DNA of 64,000 bases, from positions 45,095,326-45,159,325 of the forward strand of contig NC_031799.1 of assembly GCF_001522545.3 (NCBI RefSeq). The letters run 5' to 3'. Below the pieces are notes generated by a model. The model searched no databases. It was given only the letters and a program-made list of their open reading frames with translations, and had not been told where the DNA came from. The stretch comes from Parus major (taxonomy: Eukaryota > Chordata > Aves > Passeriformes > Paridae). A program made the translations under genes and the position numbers. Shown here piece by piece: positions 35,681 to 48,730 of this stretch (position 1 is its first letter; each line of letters begins with the position of its first letter).

Positions 35681-37354
35681 AGAACAAAGTAAGGATGAGG
35701 CATTAGAACCCAGTTTTCAATGTGTACCTCTCACTTTCTTTCAGTGAGGAAACATCACTGCATAGAAAAGCTTCAGGAAATTATTACCATAAAAGGATTT
35801 CCTTGTGAAATCTTCACTCCTTGGTCTGGGGCCAGGCTCAGAACTCTGAAGTTCAAGGTCATCTGTGATACAGCTGAAGAACAGGATGGGAACAATGAGC
35901 TCTATATTATAGTATTTCAGGTCACTTTGAACTTGGGTTTCAAAAAATCCCCTTCTGATATTTATTTCTCAAAGGATTTCAGTGCAGTGATAATGTGAAG
36001 GGATTCTTGGCCCAGGAAAATAGTATGAAACGTCTGCACTTATTTCTCTATTGTAACTGAGAAGGCTACTGGTTTAGCCCTGCTGACACAAGGGCATGTG
36101 TTCACAGAAATGATGGTAGGAACATTCATTTCCTCACTTCACCTGCCTTGTTGACAGGACAAGGCTGAATTCCCCTTAAATAACAATGAAGTGTTTTAGA
36201 GCAGTGTAGATTCACAGGTGTACCCTGCTATAAAAGAGGGCACCTTACTTATCCTGGTGAATGATTCATTGAATAGTTATATTGCAATGCAGCAGTGTGA
36301 AAGGAACATACACATCAATTCTTGTGCCTCTTCATAGAGACACAGCTTCAGTGATGCTCAAGCTTTTTAGCTGCAGGATTCATTCCTATATTTTTCAACT
36401 ACAGTTGAAGAAGGTAATCCTAATAGTAGCAAATTTTTATGATGACTCAGTGGTCCCTGAATCTTGGATGGAGGCAGAAGTCAAGCACCAGGGGGACAGA
36501 AAGAGAAGAGCCATAACTGAATTCATCGTGTCCTTCTGCCTGCAAGGCACAGTTATTCCAGAAAGAGACAGGGTTCAAATGTAAAGGACATAAGCAATCC
36601 CATGTGTCCTATAAATACCGTATTTCATTGTAGTTACAGCCATTGTTTAGACTCCTTCTATATCTGGTAGAAAAAGAGGCTTTTTCAAGCATGAAAAAGC
36701 CCAGCTAGGATCTGCATAACTTATAGGAAGAGGAGCTCTCCACAAGCCACAGTTCCTGATAGAAAATATCTATTTCCTCTGACATAAGACCCTGCATTTT
36801 CTGCCTTTGTGCCCCAGTGTGATCATCTCTGTGGGCCACGGGGAATCACTGCTCTGGAGCTTGGGCAACTTCTTCCGTCTCCTCCTTTTCTGACCTTAGT
36901 GTTTGCAGAGCCATTTCTTGAATTTTTTTAAATCTCACTATTCACAGCATTGTGACCTTTCTAAAATACCTTTGCTGAGAAGCAACATGAGCTTGACTCA
37001 GCTATGGCCTATGTTGGGTCTGTTGGAACCAGCTGGAGCTGCCTGAAATCATCTGTGTCCAGCACAACTTAAGTCTTGGCCTCTTCTCACAGAGGCCAGT
37101 GCTACAGACCCTCCACTGTCAAAGCCTGGACACCTACATCAAATATTTTCCACCTCTTGTCTCTGTGTCATAAAATTATATATTCATCATACATTTCTTA
37201 GAAACTCACTTGTATCCACAAAAATAGTTGTACCCCTGAAAATCCAAGTAACATCATCACAAACCCAGTGCAGATGAACAGTTTACACACACAGTGAAAG
37301 TCTAGCTCTTCTCCCTTCTCCATACTGCAACTACAAAATTATTGCATTATCTAA
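35681..37354. other. Unannotated sequence with two unexplained open frames
   Basis: Plus-strand frames of 92 codons (35720-35998) and 100 codons (36282-36584) lie close together. The first contains an Asp/Glu-rich stretch with a majority of A/G-initial codons around 35843-35920, ending at TTTCAG|GTCACT. Neither matches a family I know. They may be chance. Confidence 0.35.
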
Positions 37355-37739
37355 AAACGTCCAGCCTTCTTCCAGGAAGGTGGGTCCTCAGCACATGTGG
37401 TGGCAGCTTGAGAAGACGAATGTTGTCGCCAGAAACATGCCTCCTTCCCCCTCCTTTCCCCCACCTTTTATTGCTAAGCAGAAGGGCATACAGTATTGGG
37501 TATCCGCAGCATTCCCAGCTGTGTCCCTTCCCAGCGCCTCACCCACCCAACAGCCTGCCCTCTGCAGGGGTAAGTGAGAAGCAGAGAAGGATTTCTGCTG
37601 TCCCAGAACTGTTCAGAAATAAGTAAAACAGCAGTATGTCATCAACATTATTTCAGTCACAAGTGCAAAGCTCAGCATTACATTAGCTGTTACGAAGAAA
37701 GTTAACTTTTTAACTTTGTCTCAGCCAGAACCCGGTGCA
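37355..37739 (-). mobile_element. Endogenous retrovirus LTR fragment, family B
   Basis: Read on the minus strand, the 5' end near 37739 carries the start TGCACCGGGTTCTGGCTGAG. Then come AGTTAACTTTCTTCGTAACA, an AATGTTGATGACATACTGCT block, a CTTCTCACTTACCCC block, and the GGGAATGCTGCGGATACCCA region followed by the worn promoter part at 37440-37490. The 3' part of the LTR (polyadenylation region and the ACCACGACA end) is missing. The copy is truncated at its left plus-strand border near 37355. It is related to 4873-5290 and 10628-11074. Confidence 0.75.
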
Positions 37740-39919
37740 GCAGACAGCCACTACTAGTCCTGCTTTCTATGGCTAGAAATTGAGAATAGTCTTCATAACT
37801 GATACTAATTAATCTGTATATAGAGAAATATGTATTTCTTTGCTTCAGGGATAAAGTAGGTTTTCTCTTAACTGAGTTTTCCAAAGTAAGTTTTTCAAGT
37901 TCCATTGGGGGAAAAAAATTCTGCCTAAAAAGGGTTATATAACCTCCAAGCTGAACAAAGAATGGTTCAGTCATGTCAGCTGCAAAAGAAAAACAAACAA
38001 AAATTGAGCAGTTTCATAGGTGACCAACAAGGAGGAGAAACATGACTGAATTTTTTCAGGTTAATCCTGCAAGCTTCAGTTAGGGAGAGAATAAATTGTT
38101 ATTTTAAAAGACACCACTGTGGCCAGTTGCTTAGATACTAAAAATGTCTTCATTGTGCTCCTGAAATGTGTTGCTTTAATGGGAAATGAATTGTTGCCCC
38201 ATTTCTATAGGCAGAGGCATGTTCGTGTGACTAGAAGAGTGAATCCAATGTTTTGGAAGAGAAAATCCAATGTTTTTAATGCTCTTTTTAAAGAATCACT
38301 TTAAATTTGTCTCCCTTCCCTGACTCTGAAAGATGAAGAGGCACCTGTTTGCAGGCAAGGAGAATCTTTCATTAACTGTAGTGTTCTGGTCAGGATTAAT
38401 GGGTGTGTAAACCTGGAGAGCCCTCTTCTCCTGAAGCACATCTCCATAGACTTCTGACGCAGCACAGTGGGGTAAAAATGACCATAGACTATCAGCACCT
38501 TCTTGGGATTTGTAAAATTAAAACAACTGGATGCCCAGGCTCTAAAAAATCATTCCACATGCTATGAGACTCTGAAAGGATTTTCTCACTATTTTGAGAA
38601 ATGTATTGCGTTTGATGGGCTGTTTCGTGTTCCAGCCATTTTCCTGGCCTGTCCATGAGAAAAGAGGAAGTGGAAAAGAAAGAATTAAAGAAAAATATGT
38701 TTAACATTTCTTAATTCAGTACTGGAGGACTTGTGTGCAAAATTCCTTGAGGTGTCTTTCTTGCATGACATGTGGGATTCATTCCCAGTTGAGAGGGTGG
38801 TAAACAATCAGGGCAGAAGTATGGAGTATTTTTTGTTTTCAAATGTATGACCCTCTCCCCTTGAACCTTGCCAAACTTCTGCCCTGTAGCCCGTGTCCCT
38901 GGCCTATGGGAATGCTTTGTCCCTTTATTCTTGTTTCCCCAGGCTGACTAAGTGCAGGCTGTTTGTAGGGGATCTTTCTGCTTTTACAAAGGGCAAGAGT
39001 TTGACATGTGGCATAAATTGTATATGGGTGGTCACCAAGAGGGCACAGCAAAAGCCCATGCTTTCAGAACATCAATTAAATAATGAGTCCCTGTTATCCA
39101 TGCTGAGTATCATGAATATGAGATGCAATTCCATGGTGGGTAGTCAGGTAAGGGAATTACTGGCAAGATAAGGTTAAGCTATAAGCAGTGTAAGTGCTCT
39201 AAGTTTGATCTTTCAAATTCAACGATGTATGTCTTCATTTATATCTGCAGTATGTATTCAAAATATAGCTCCCTTAATGTAATTGCTACAGCTGCAAATT
39301 TGTCACTTTTCAGTTTATGTAAATCCAGTATAGCTCCATTGTTTCTTTTAGTAAAGCAATCTCAGTCTGAAAAGATATGACTCCAGAAAGAGCATATACT
39401 GGTATAGCTGGTACACTGATTACCTAAAAAATGAATTGATCTTTCAAGCAGACAATGATGCAGCAGGCTTCCATGAATGGGTTGTTTATGCAGTCATTTA
39501 CAAATGTCCTACCTGAATAATTTTCTTCCACAAAAGGCCATTTCATCAGAATAAAAATGTTACCAAAATTTTCTGATGAAATTTCCTTGAAAAGAAAAGG
39601 ATGGAGTACAGTGCTTTGATAAGGTCAAGCCTTTTAAGAGCTGCTATTTTCTGGGATGTAGCATTCATCTTGTTTGAATTTTTATTTCTTTATAACAGTA
39701 AACACAAGCAGTTCATATGTGAATTCAGCATTGTGATGGTGCCAGGGCATTTGACTTCTTCCAAGTTCCTTCTTTTCACCAAAATTTACTTCTAAGGAAG
39801 AACTAACAGGAGCTAACTTTTATTCCTGCTTGTGATTTAAGAATCTGTCATTTCTAATGTCCTTCATGAACACATAGCCAAATTGTTAGTGGGTGGTCAT
39901 GAGAAGTTTGAGTCTTATA
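37740..39919. other. Unannotated sequence
   Basis: No gene, RNA gene or repeat family was recognised. Confidence 0.45.
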
Positions 39920-40100
39920 ATTTCTTATTATTAAGAATAATAATAAATTATTAAATTAATGAAATTATTTATATCGTAATTATATATCTATATAGCATTT
40001 AATAAATTTATTAAATTAACAATTAATAAATAATATTGATTATTAAATAATAATTGTAATGATTTTTATTAATTATAAATTAATAATAAATTATTGGTAA
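39920..40100. repeat. AT-rich tract with TTAATAAAT words
   Basis: Nearly all bases are A or T, with repeated AATAATAAATTATTAAATTA-like words, many self-complementary. Confidence 0.85.
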
Positions 40101-40169
40101 ACGTTATAATGTTTCTAAGTAGTGATGAATGGAAAACCTGTACTGTGACTTTTCAAATCAGACCAAGGT

Positions 40170-40225
40170 TGATGATGATGATGATGATGATAATAATAAT
40201 AATAATAATAATAATAATAGTAGTA
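40170..40225. repeat. Compound (GAT)n(AAT)n microsatellite
   Basis: Seven GAT triplets pass directly into about ten AAT triplets and then TAG/TAT. The minus-strand open frame across it encodes only Tyr and His runs and is not a gene. Confidence 0.95.
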
Positions 40226-43200
40226 TATTTTATTTAAATAATCAGCATTCAACATTTGTATCTGACCTGGCTCCTCTTTTGTTAAGATGTTAAGAAGCAT
40301 TCCAAACCCATCTCGAACAATTGTTTGATGAGGTAAATGTATATGATGGTCCTATTCTTTCCCTTTATGTATGAAGAAAGATAATGTATGAAGAAAGCCT
40401 TGATTAATCCCCTCCCATACCTCAAACTCTTAGGTCATTTACTTAGGGCATATGAATCTCCTTTCATTGCTTCCACAGTCAAAACAAAAACTTGTGAGTG
40501 CTAGTGAGAAATCTGTTTCATGGCACTTAGCCATACGTTAAATATTCCGGCAGAAACATATTACAATTACTAGCTCATGTACAAAACTCATGAAATGTCA
40601 ACTATTTCAGTCTCGCAGCAGCTTTTTTCTAAAACAACTATGAATTTCTGTAATTACTGTAACAGAAAATCCTGACGTTAATCCCTTAATAGAAACACAG
40701 CATATTGTCACAGATTAACAGAATGACTTCTCAAATCAGATTAAGCCTTCTGATTCAATCTCATGACTTAGTTGTAAGGTCACGGTTAATGACTTAGAAA
40801 TTAGTACCATGAGGCATGTGAAGGTCTTCTGGAACTATATGCAGCTAATAATTCAGCTGTGCATCTTCTAACAATTCAAAGACTCATCAGCCAAGTTTTG
40901 TATGCCATAACTTAAGACCAAGGAGATTTTTCACTTTGTAAATCTATATTATTCCTGGACACAGCTCCTGCTATCTCCACCAGCTTGTTTTTTCCCACCT
41001 CCTGGCAGTAAGTATCTGGTAGGTACTTTATTTCAGGGCTGGATGGGCACTGACCTTTTACTGGCACTAACATAAACCCATTCTCAGGAATTTCCTTCTT
41101 TAATTAAAAGACAGGCCTGCAGTTTCATAAATGAACATTGCATTATTGTCTCTGTAGTAGATCCAATGCCTTACTGGACCAGGTGCAGTACAAATAGATG
41201 GTAAAGCCATGGACGTGGTCCCAAGGCCTGTTACCTCATGCCTAAAGTTCTTGCCATCAGCCTAAAGCTGCCACCTTTCTTTCTTTATTTATAAAATCAT
41301 ATTTTATATTATTTATATGATTTTTTGGTTCACTCCCTAGAAATTATGCTGTAGAGTCTCAGAATACCTTACATAAGATGCAGACCAATCTGTATATGAG
41401 TCATCATCAGAATGATAGAGAAAAGCATTTCAACAAGGATGTATGATCTAATGAAACTGCCTGTGCTGTAGTTCTGTGGGCTTATCTCCTCACACAGGAT
41501 CTGGAAAATGTTGTAACAGGTCACCCTCCATATCTTCCCCAACCTCCCCAGCACCCATGACCCATCCACTCAAAAATGTATGACTGAATGGTGTCAAGTG
41601 TTGAGGAGGAGTCTGAAACACTGCCCAGCAGCAGAAGAGAGAGGTTTTACCTGCTCGTAGAACCTCAGAAGGTCAAGCTCTTGAGAAACAGGACTTACAT
41701 CTGGTGCTGCATTCCAATAGAATTTTCTCATTCCAATAGAATTCTCAGTTCAGGCTGAGCTTCTGCAAAGAGGAAGCAAGAGAAATGCAGTGCCACTGGC
41801 AGCTCAAACAATTTATGTAATGCAATTTGTGGGATTTCTCAGAACTGTCTGACTAAGATCAAGTTTCTACTGTGCTTCAAGCTTCTTAGTGCCGAGGCTG
41901 TGTTGTCTGGCTCTCTTAGGCTGTTTTGTGGTTGCTGGAGATACTTGTACTGCATTCAAAGTAAATAAAGGCCTTCCCCCATCCTTGCTCTCTCCATGTG
42001 TGATTTTCTTTTTTGACTTCTCTGTGTATGGGACAAAATGCAATAGCACTCACACTGTGGAGTCAGCACTGCACATTTATGCACATGTGTAAGCACAGTG
42101 TAGGAGGCTCAAGGGTGCATACAGTCATATCTGGGGTCTGTGTAGTGAGTCTGCTACAAAGAGTATTTATTTCTCTTCCACTTGTTTGTTTGGTTTCAGG
42201 TAGCATTTAGAACAAAGATCATCTGTTTGCAGTAATGAAAGGCACTGTCTCAACTGTAGCTGGAGACAGCTTGTGCCAAGGCTGATTCTTGGGTTGAGAA
42301 GGCAATTGATTTTTTGAAAAGGATGGGAAAAGGATGAGAAGATAATCCCTTTCAATTAAAGTCATAGAATCTTAAAGGTAAATTTCACAAAAGAGAGCCA
42401 AAAAAAGGAACCACAAAAACCTCAATAAAAGGAGCACAGCTGTCAACCAGAGTTGTTTCTTTGCTAATGTTCTTTCCTAATTTAATAATAACTCCCTCCA
42501 TTGCTATGTATTAGCATGCTATAATCATTTGTATGTAAATTCTAATGAGTTAACCCTGAGATCTTTCAGTGATGTTGTAAATAAATACATCCTTTCCAGA
42601 AGTCACCTCCTACCTCATTGCAGCAATGCTTATGTTGGGTTATACCTTCTTCAATTTTCAATTACTTTGCTTTATGTAAAGATAAATGTTTCTTATTTAT
42701 TTTTCCTAATGTTCCAAACAATGAGGTTTTTATCTCAATAACCATACACAGTAAAGACCATGTTCCTTATGTTTTGTGTTTGTGTGCCTCCCTGTTTCTT
42801 TAAACATATGTCTTGGTCCTGGATCCAAGAAAATGAAAGATGTGCATTAATCTGAGCAGAGAGAACCTCATGGTCTGAGTTATCATTATCTCTCCATGAC
42901 ATTATCTGCTTGCTTTTTCAAAAGACAAACAGAAAGGAGAAAAATCTGAGTATGAGCAGTTTTGTTCTTCCCTCTTGCAAAATTGTTACATTCTTTTCAC
43001 AGCAGGATTTGTGGTGGTATGTGGTCCCACTGGCTGCAATAGACTTTCTGTTTCACTAGGTGCCTCTGTTTTTTGTAATGCCATTGCTACCTGACTGTTT
43101 CGAAACAATCTCAGAACACATAATCCTGATCTCTGTGCTGGCACTCAATTCAGCCAGTTCCATCTCTGGGTCACAACCCTCATTTTCAGATCTCTGTCAT

Positions 43201-44735
43201 AAAATGCACAGAAGATGGAGCAGGAGTCCTCTCTGGTCTCCCAAGTGGACTTTTTGTGTAACAAGGGAGAGCAACTTACCTGACAAACCTTGATCAGTCC
43301 TGGCAATGGTGGAAGAAATGTGAGATGTTTTAGAAGGACCTTCAACAGAAATCCTATCTCTGTCAGAATAAACATCCTCCTCCTCAGCCAGCACACTCTT
43401 TGACAGCTGGCTTCCATGGGTGTTTCTCACAGTAAGTGAAGCTAGACACGCAAATGGCAGAGAGGATGGGTCAGAAGGGAAAGTGAGGACATTTCGTGAG
43501 AGCTAGACTGACTGTTTAAAGCTTCTGCTGGGAGACATAAAAATAGCTTTCTCTGCAAATCCAGATTTCCTCTTACACAAATGTTTTCCTTCTTTAGAAT
43601 ACAAAAAAAAAAAAAAATCTAATAAATTAATAAAATCCCATTGCTCCTCTTTTGTGAAAAAGGAGAACAGTCATTTATTATGAAAGGGAAGCATCTTAGG
43701 CAACTACTCTTGCAGACATAATTTTGGGATTAACATTCAAGCTGCAAACTCTTTTATCTTATGACTAAAATGGCTTCTGCTTAGGGGTTCATTGAAAGAG
43801 AAACACACCAAATTAACCATTCAATGGTACTATGGAAACCTCATGCTGATTAGTTAGGCTTTGGCTCTTCTTTTGATGATGCCAAATCTTATAATTTCTG
43901 CAATATTTCAAATTATCATCACAAAGTGTGTGTAAAGTTCAAACTGGACTTGAGCTTGTCTTGTGCTTGTTTTTTTGCAAGAGAAGGGTTTCCTTGTGTA
44001 GTCTCTATTTGGACAAAGAAAGTTTTTCTGAGGGCCATCTTTTTTCTCTACATTTTCATTGACAACATCTCATTCACCAAAAAAAAATCTGGAGCTCCTT
44101 CTTCTTTTCATGACATTTTGTTTGCATTAATGTTGCCTTTCCAGTGAAGGTAAACTTGCATATAATACTGAACCACATGAAAAGTTGTCAGCCTTTTCTT
44201 TTTGGAATAATCAAGTATCTGCCATTTCATCAGGCCCCTCCTTGACCAGCTGTCACAGTTCAAGTCCTTCCTTTTTAAGTAGAGCTCTTCACAGATGATT
44301 ATTGATTTGCTACACTGAACTAAAATAGATTGAACCACATTAAATTGCCTAGAGACCTCATCTGCTGGGTCAGTCTGTATATTGTGTCTATCTGATGACA
44401 TTCACACTGCAGGTCTTAATTTTTACTCTGGAGGCCTATCTGAAAGTCACAGTTTATTTTAAAGTTTATTCAGGGGTTGGTTCCTCTCTCATACTGTTTT
44501 GTGCAGTTGTTTGGCGTCACAGAGCTTTTATCTTATTGAGCATTTCAGCAGTGCGGTGTGTGACAGTGCAGATCCTTGGCTACACAAACGTGGTGCTGGC
44601 TGCCAGTTAACACCTCAGTTAACACTCACCCTGGCACAGGGGCACCTGGCAAAGTCAAGGCCAGTCTCCTCCTGTCCCTGGAGCCTCTGCTGAGGAGTCA
44701 TAGGCTCTATCCTGCTGAGACAAGGAGGGCTGGAT
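40226..44735. other. Unannotated sequence
   Basis: No convincing gene was recognised. Small features are an imperfect duplication of CATTCCAATAGAATT at 41711-41744 and a 10-bp inverted repeat (AAAATCATAT / ATATGATTTT) near 41295-41326. A 97-codon minus-strand frame at 44108-44401 is unrecognised. Confidence 0.4.
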
Positions 44736-44836
44736 ATCACAGAATCACAGAACCATTCAGGCTGGAAAAGTCCCCCAAGATCCTCAAGTCCAATCTTTGA
44801 CTGAACATCTTCCATGTGAACAAGTGCCATGTCCAG
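44736..44836 (-). mobile_element. CR1 LINE 3' end, left half of an interrupted copy
   Basis: ATCACAGAATCACAGAACCA is the reverse complement of the CR1 octamer tail and is followed by the conserved GGCTGGAAAAGTCCCCCAAG and AAGTGCCATGTCC. The copy stops abruptly at 44836 where a family-A LTR begins, and resumes at 45447. Confidence 0.85.
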
Positions 44837-45446
44837 TAGTTGGAGTAAGAGGCACAGCAAATATTCCCTTATCTGTGCTGACAGTCTCTGACACCCAAGA
44901 GAGTGCTGAGTTTAGCCTAAAACCATGGAGACAGCTTCTAAAGCTAAGTAAAGAAACTAGCAATGTGAGTGTGTAAGTTAGATAGAGTTGTATTAAATCA
45001 CTGGGTGAAAAAGTTGGAGTTTGGAGCTTTAGTTATACTAATATGTGAGATACAAGACACAGGATTTGGGGAGTTGTCTCTTTCTCCTTCTTATTCTTCT
45101 TCCCTCTTCATCTTCTTCTTCTATGGGTTTTTGGGTAATAATGAGCTATTGGATAAAAGAATCTGCATTGCAGCACACAGGTATTGGGTCATTGAGACAC
45201 TAAAGAAAATAAGTTACTTGGCTTTTGATTATTGGGTAAATGGACACATAAAAGGCCTTGGAGAGATTCTTTGTCCCCCCATTTTGTACCTTGTCAGCCT
45301 AGTGTATATAGCTCCTTGTACTTTGTAAATATGTAATATAAATAAGAAAGAATTAACAACTGAGCCCAAATATGAGAAAATATTGTCTCTCTCACAAGTC
45401 TCAGTCCTGGAGAAGAGAACCAAGCCACCAATGTCACACCTCAACA
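44837..45446 (+). mobile_element. Solo LTR of an endogenous retrovirus, family A, copy 2, inserted in CR1
   Basis: The 610-base segment starts with a worn TGTTGG-like end (TAGTTGG) and finishes CAACA, forming short imperfect inverted termini. It aligns with 30868-31447 along most of its length. It is flanked by perfect TCCAG copies at 44832-44836 and 45447-45451, extendable to TCCAGT. Removing the LTR and one copy of the repeat restores a continuous CR1 sequence across the junction, which fixes both borders. A CTT-rich run (45083-45122) is a length difference from the other copy. No internal retroviral genes remain. Confidence 0.88.
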
Positions 45447-45505
45447 TCCAGTCACTTCTTAACATTTCCAGGGACGGTGAATCCATCTCCTCCCTGGGAT
45501 TAGGG
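45447..45505 (-). mobile_element. CR1 LINE, right half of the interrupted copy
   Basis: TCCAGTCACTTCTTAACATT and TTCCAGGGACGGTGAATCCA continue the CR1 sequence broken at 44836. On the minus strand this gives the degraded reverse-transcriptase C-terminal words PREEMDSPSLEML, matching the usual CR1 order. Similarity fades after about 45500. Confidence 0.82.
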
Positions 45506-47904
45506 AGCACTATGTTGCTGCCCATCCATATTTGACAGTTTGGCTCTGGAACACTACTGTGGGACACTCCAAAGCATGGACATCCAATTAGTACCAGCAT
45601 TGCTCAAGGTATGTGGTTATGGGCAGAAACAACAAAACTGATCTCCAGCATTACATCCAAAAAGTACCCGCACGCTGCAGGAGAAGAGAAAAGCTCTAAA
45701 TCTAGCCCAGCACTGTTCATAGTGCCCTCTTGGAGAGCTGCCCTCTTGCAGCTGCTTCTTTAACCTCTGTTCCGTAATTGAAAAAATCTGGGCTAAAACC
45801 TTTCCTGTCAAGCAATCTGATGGAATGTACGTGACTGAGCTCAGCTTTGTCAGTCAGTGTTGTACTACCTTTATTTGGGTCTGGAGCCACCTGAAGCCAA
45901 CAAAGAATAACAAAAGCTCTGAATCAGAGTTAGTCAGTGTTATTTGGATTTAGAAAAGTTAGGATGTGCTAAGGATCTATATCATATAAGGCTACAAGAA
46001 ACTAAACTCCCTGTAGGAGAAGCCAGTAAAAGCTGACCAAGTCCCTTAAAATGCCCTAGCATTTGGTAAGCTCAGTGGATACTGAAGAATGACCAGAGTT
46101 TTCTTCTTTTAATGCCTGACTCAACAGTTATGCTGGTAGTGAACTTACATTAATGGCACTTCTTACAGTGAATGCTTTTCAAGTGGGAAACAAGTTAAAA
46201 TAGCTCATTGCTGCTTAATAACTGGGGAAAGGTAAAATTTTTGATAGTAATTTGTAATTCTAATGAATAATCCTTCTTGTTGGTGTATTGAGAGCACATG
46301 AAAGACCAAATTCCAGAAGATAAATGCAAGAAGTCTAACATGCTGATTTTAGCAGGGGCTACTGCTGTTTCTTCAGGAAACAGGGTGAGAAAAGAGGCTT
46401 TTTATTGTTCATGAAGGGGCTGAATCCCTTCAGAAGTTTGGTTAAGATCTCAAACTTTCAGACTGTTTGTTAGAATACTCAGTTTTGTTTATTCTGGATG
46501 TTTTTTCCTGGTGATGGAGAAGTCAAAATTCCTTTGAAAAACTGCAATAAACATTTTATGACAGATTTATCACCCCACAGAAAAGCTGCACTGAAATGTG
46601 AAGAGAGTCTACTTGAATCCTTGTTTGAGGCCTACAAATAGATATAAAAATTTATATATTTTTTTATGAAAGGAGAGCACATAGGCAGTAAAGATAATAA
46701 TTAAAACTCTTGGTGTTTAGGTGTTAAACCATGTCCCTTTTTTGTGTGCTGCTTAATTCTTCATTGCTTCCAGAGTGCTTTTTTTTTTCTTATTGTTCTG
46801 TTTATTTTTTATGTATCCATGGCAACCTTGAGTCTTTGTCAAGGAGCCATCCCTGTGTGAATCCTTTTGAGAGGCTGAAATCCTAAAATCCATGCTATTT
46901 CTGCCTGTTTCTTATATTGAACATGTCTTAATTTGTAAGCATTTTGAAGTAATGAAGCATTTTTGCTTTTAATATTACTAGTGTTTGAAAAAAAAAAAAA
47001 CAGAAGAATTTGGTTGTGGAGAGATATAGGATTTTTTTTTGTGGGTTGAATGCTTCTGGAAATCCCACCAAGAGTACAGCAGTTCATATTGGTTATTTAT
47101 GTACATGTAAATAACCCTAATATATGAAAAATCTTCAGTATTTCAGATAGGCTAATATATTTCTCCTTTTCTAATATTCACACCACAATTGTGGGCTGGC
47201 AAATGAGAAAAAAACCCCATCTGGTATAACCAAACAACCTTACAGACCCCCCTTTGCCTACAGCATTAAAACAGGTGTCAACCTACACATCCCCTAAGAA
47301 AATGTCCATGCTATAGAGGGCAAAACTGATTTCAGTGGGAAAAAATGAACTGAGTTACTTTATTTTGATTTGATTTCTACCTTTTGTGAAGTTTACTGGA
47401 TTTTAGTAAACAAAAGCGGTTTATACAAATATGTTTATCTGCCATTAAAATCTTTGTGATTCTACAAACTGCATGAAGGCAAAAAAACTGGCAGGAAGTC
47501 CTTGTCTCTTTTGTCCTCATCTCCACAGCACAGCTTACAGTGTCTGAGTTCTGCATGGTACGACATTGTACTGTAGGACTCTCTTAACAGCTCTTTAAAT
47601 AGCCACAGACCTTTCTTGCAAGTTATAATACATAAGGAACAGGTTGCACTTCCTTTTTACCTGGCCCACTTTAACAGGAATCTTTGATAACTGCCCTCTT
47701 GAGATTTCAAACAAAGGACAACTTCCCATACAAACGGGAAAGAACCAGACAAAATCTTAGCACCATATCCCAATGCATCTGCCTTTCTTCTCCCCTATTT
47801 CATCATGAATTTACTTTCCTGTAATCATGCAGTTCTCAAAATACTTTTACTTAGAAAAAATCTTTCTAGTATGATCACAGAAGATACAAGGAAAATAATT
47901 TTCA
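45506..47904. other. Unannotated sequence
   Basis: No gene or repeat family was recognised. There are short A and T runs near 46780 and 46989. Confidence 0.45.
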
Positions 47905-48118
47905 ATATTTATAATCTATATCTATATATAATATATATGATATATATATAAAATATAATATATATATAAATAATATATATAAACTATAATCTGTAATTCA
48001 GTTATTGTCCATATTTATAATCTATAATTATATTTTTAGAATTAATCTATATTAATTAACATTATTTCAACATCTAGAAATAATCTATATTTCTATATTT
48101 ATAATCTATATTACAAAC
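47905..48118. repeat. (TA)n and AT-rich low-complexity tract
   Basis: This stretch has TATATATA and ATAATATATATAAA words followed by repeated TCTATATTTATAATC-like units, with almost no G or C. Confidence 0.88.
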
Positions 48119-48730
48119 AATTGAATCTTAAAAATGGACCTGCAAAATGTTGTCTACTTGTAGAATTTCTGGGGGACAGCAAGTGTACTTATTATGTAGC
48201 ATGTGACATGGAACAAATTTACCTCATAAAATACACCACAAAAACTTCTTGCTCTGGACAGTAAATTGCCCAGGTGGATGCATATCTAACACTCATCTTA
48301 GATTGTCTGTCCAACCCTTGGAAGTATCAGGACATTAAGCTGCCATATGCCCTGTAAAATTCAGTGGAGAATATTTCCTGTCTGCTGTGAGGTGTAGGAA
48401 CAAAGGAAGGCCTTTAGGGGGTCCCATGTGGTACTGATGGACGTTAGGTGTTTGTTGGGATGAGATGTAAGACATCCTCCATTCTGTGGAAAGTCAAGGA
48501 CTGTGGGAGCAGGGCTTTTGGAGGCACTTTCAGAAAGTCTAGAGGACAAGGAGAAGGTAACTAGAGTGCAGCCAGCTCAGGACAATTCAAGATACCAGGT
48601 GGTCTAAACACTATTTCCTGCTTTTGCCTGCAGTCTCAAGCACTCTTAACTGGGATTTTGTACCCAGGAAAGAGTCAAGTTGTCTTGCCTTCCAGATCCA
48701 AAGCCCAAATGACAGTTCATGGCTACTTTT
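48119..48730. other. Unannotated sequence
   Basis: No feature was recognised. Confidence 0.45.

Noticed and set aside
35374..35687. Phe/Cys-rich minus-strand frames resembling membrane proteins
   Set aside because: They are translation of the A/CA-rich tract on the opposite strand.
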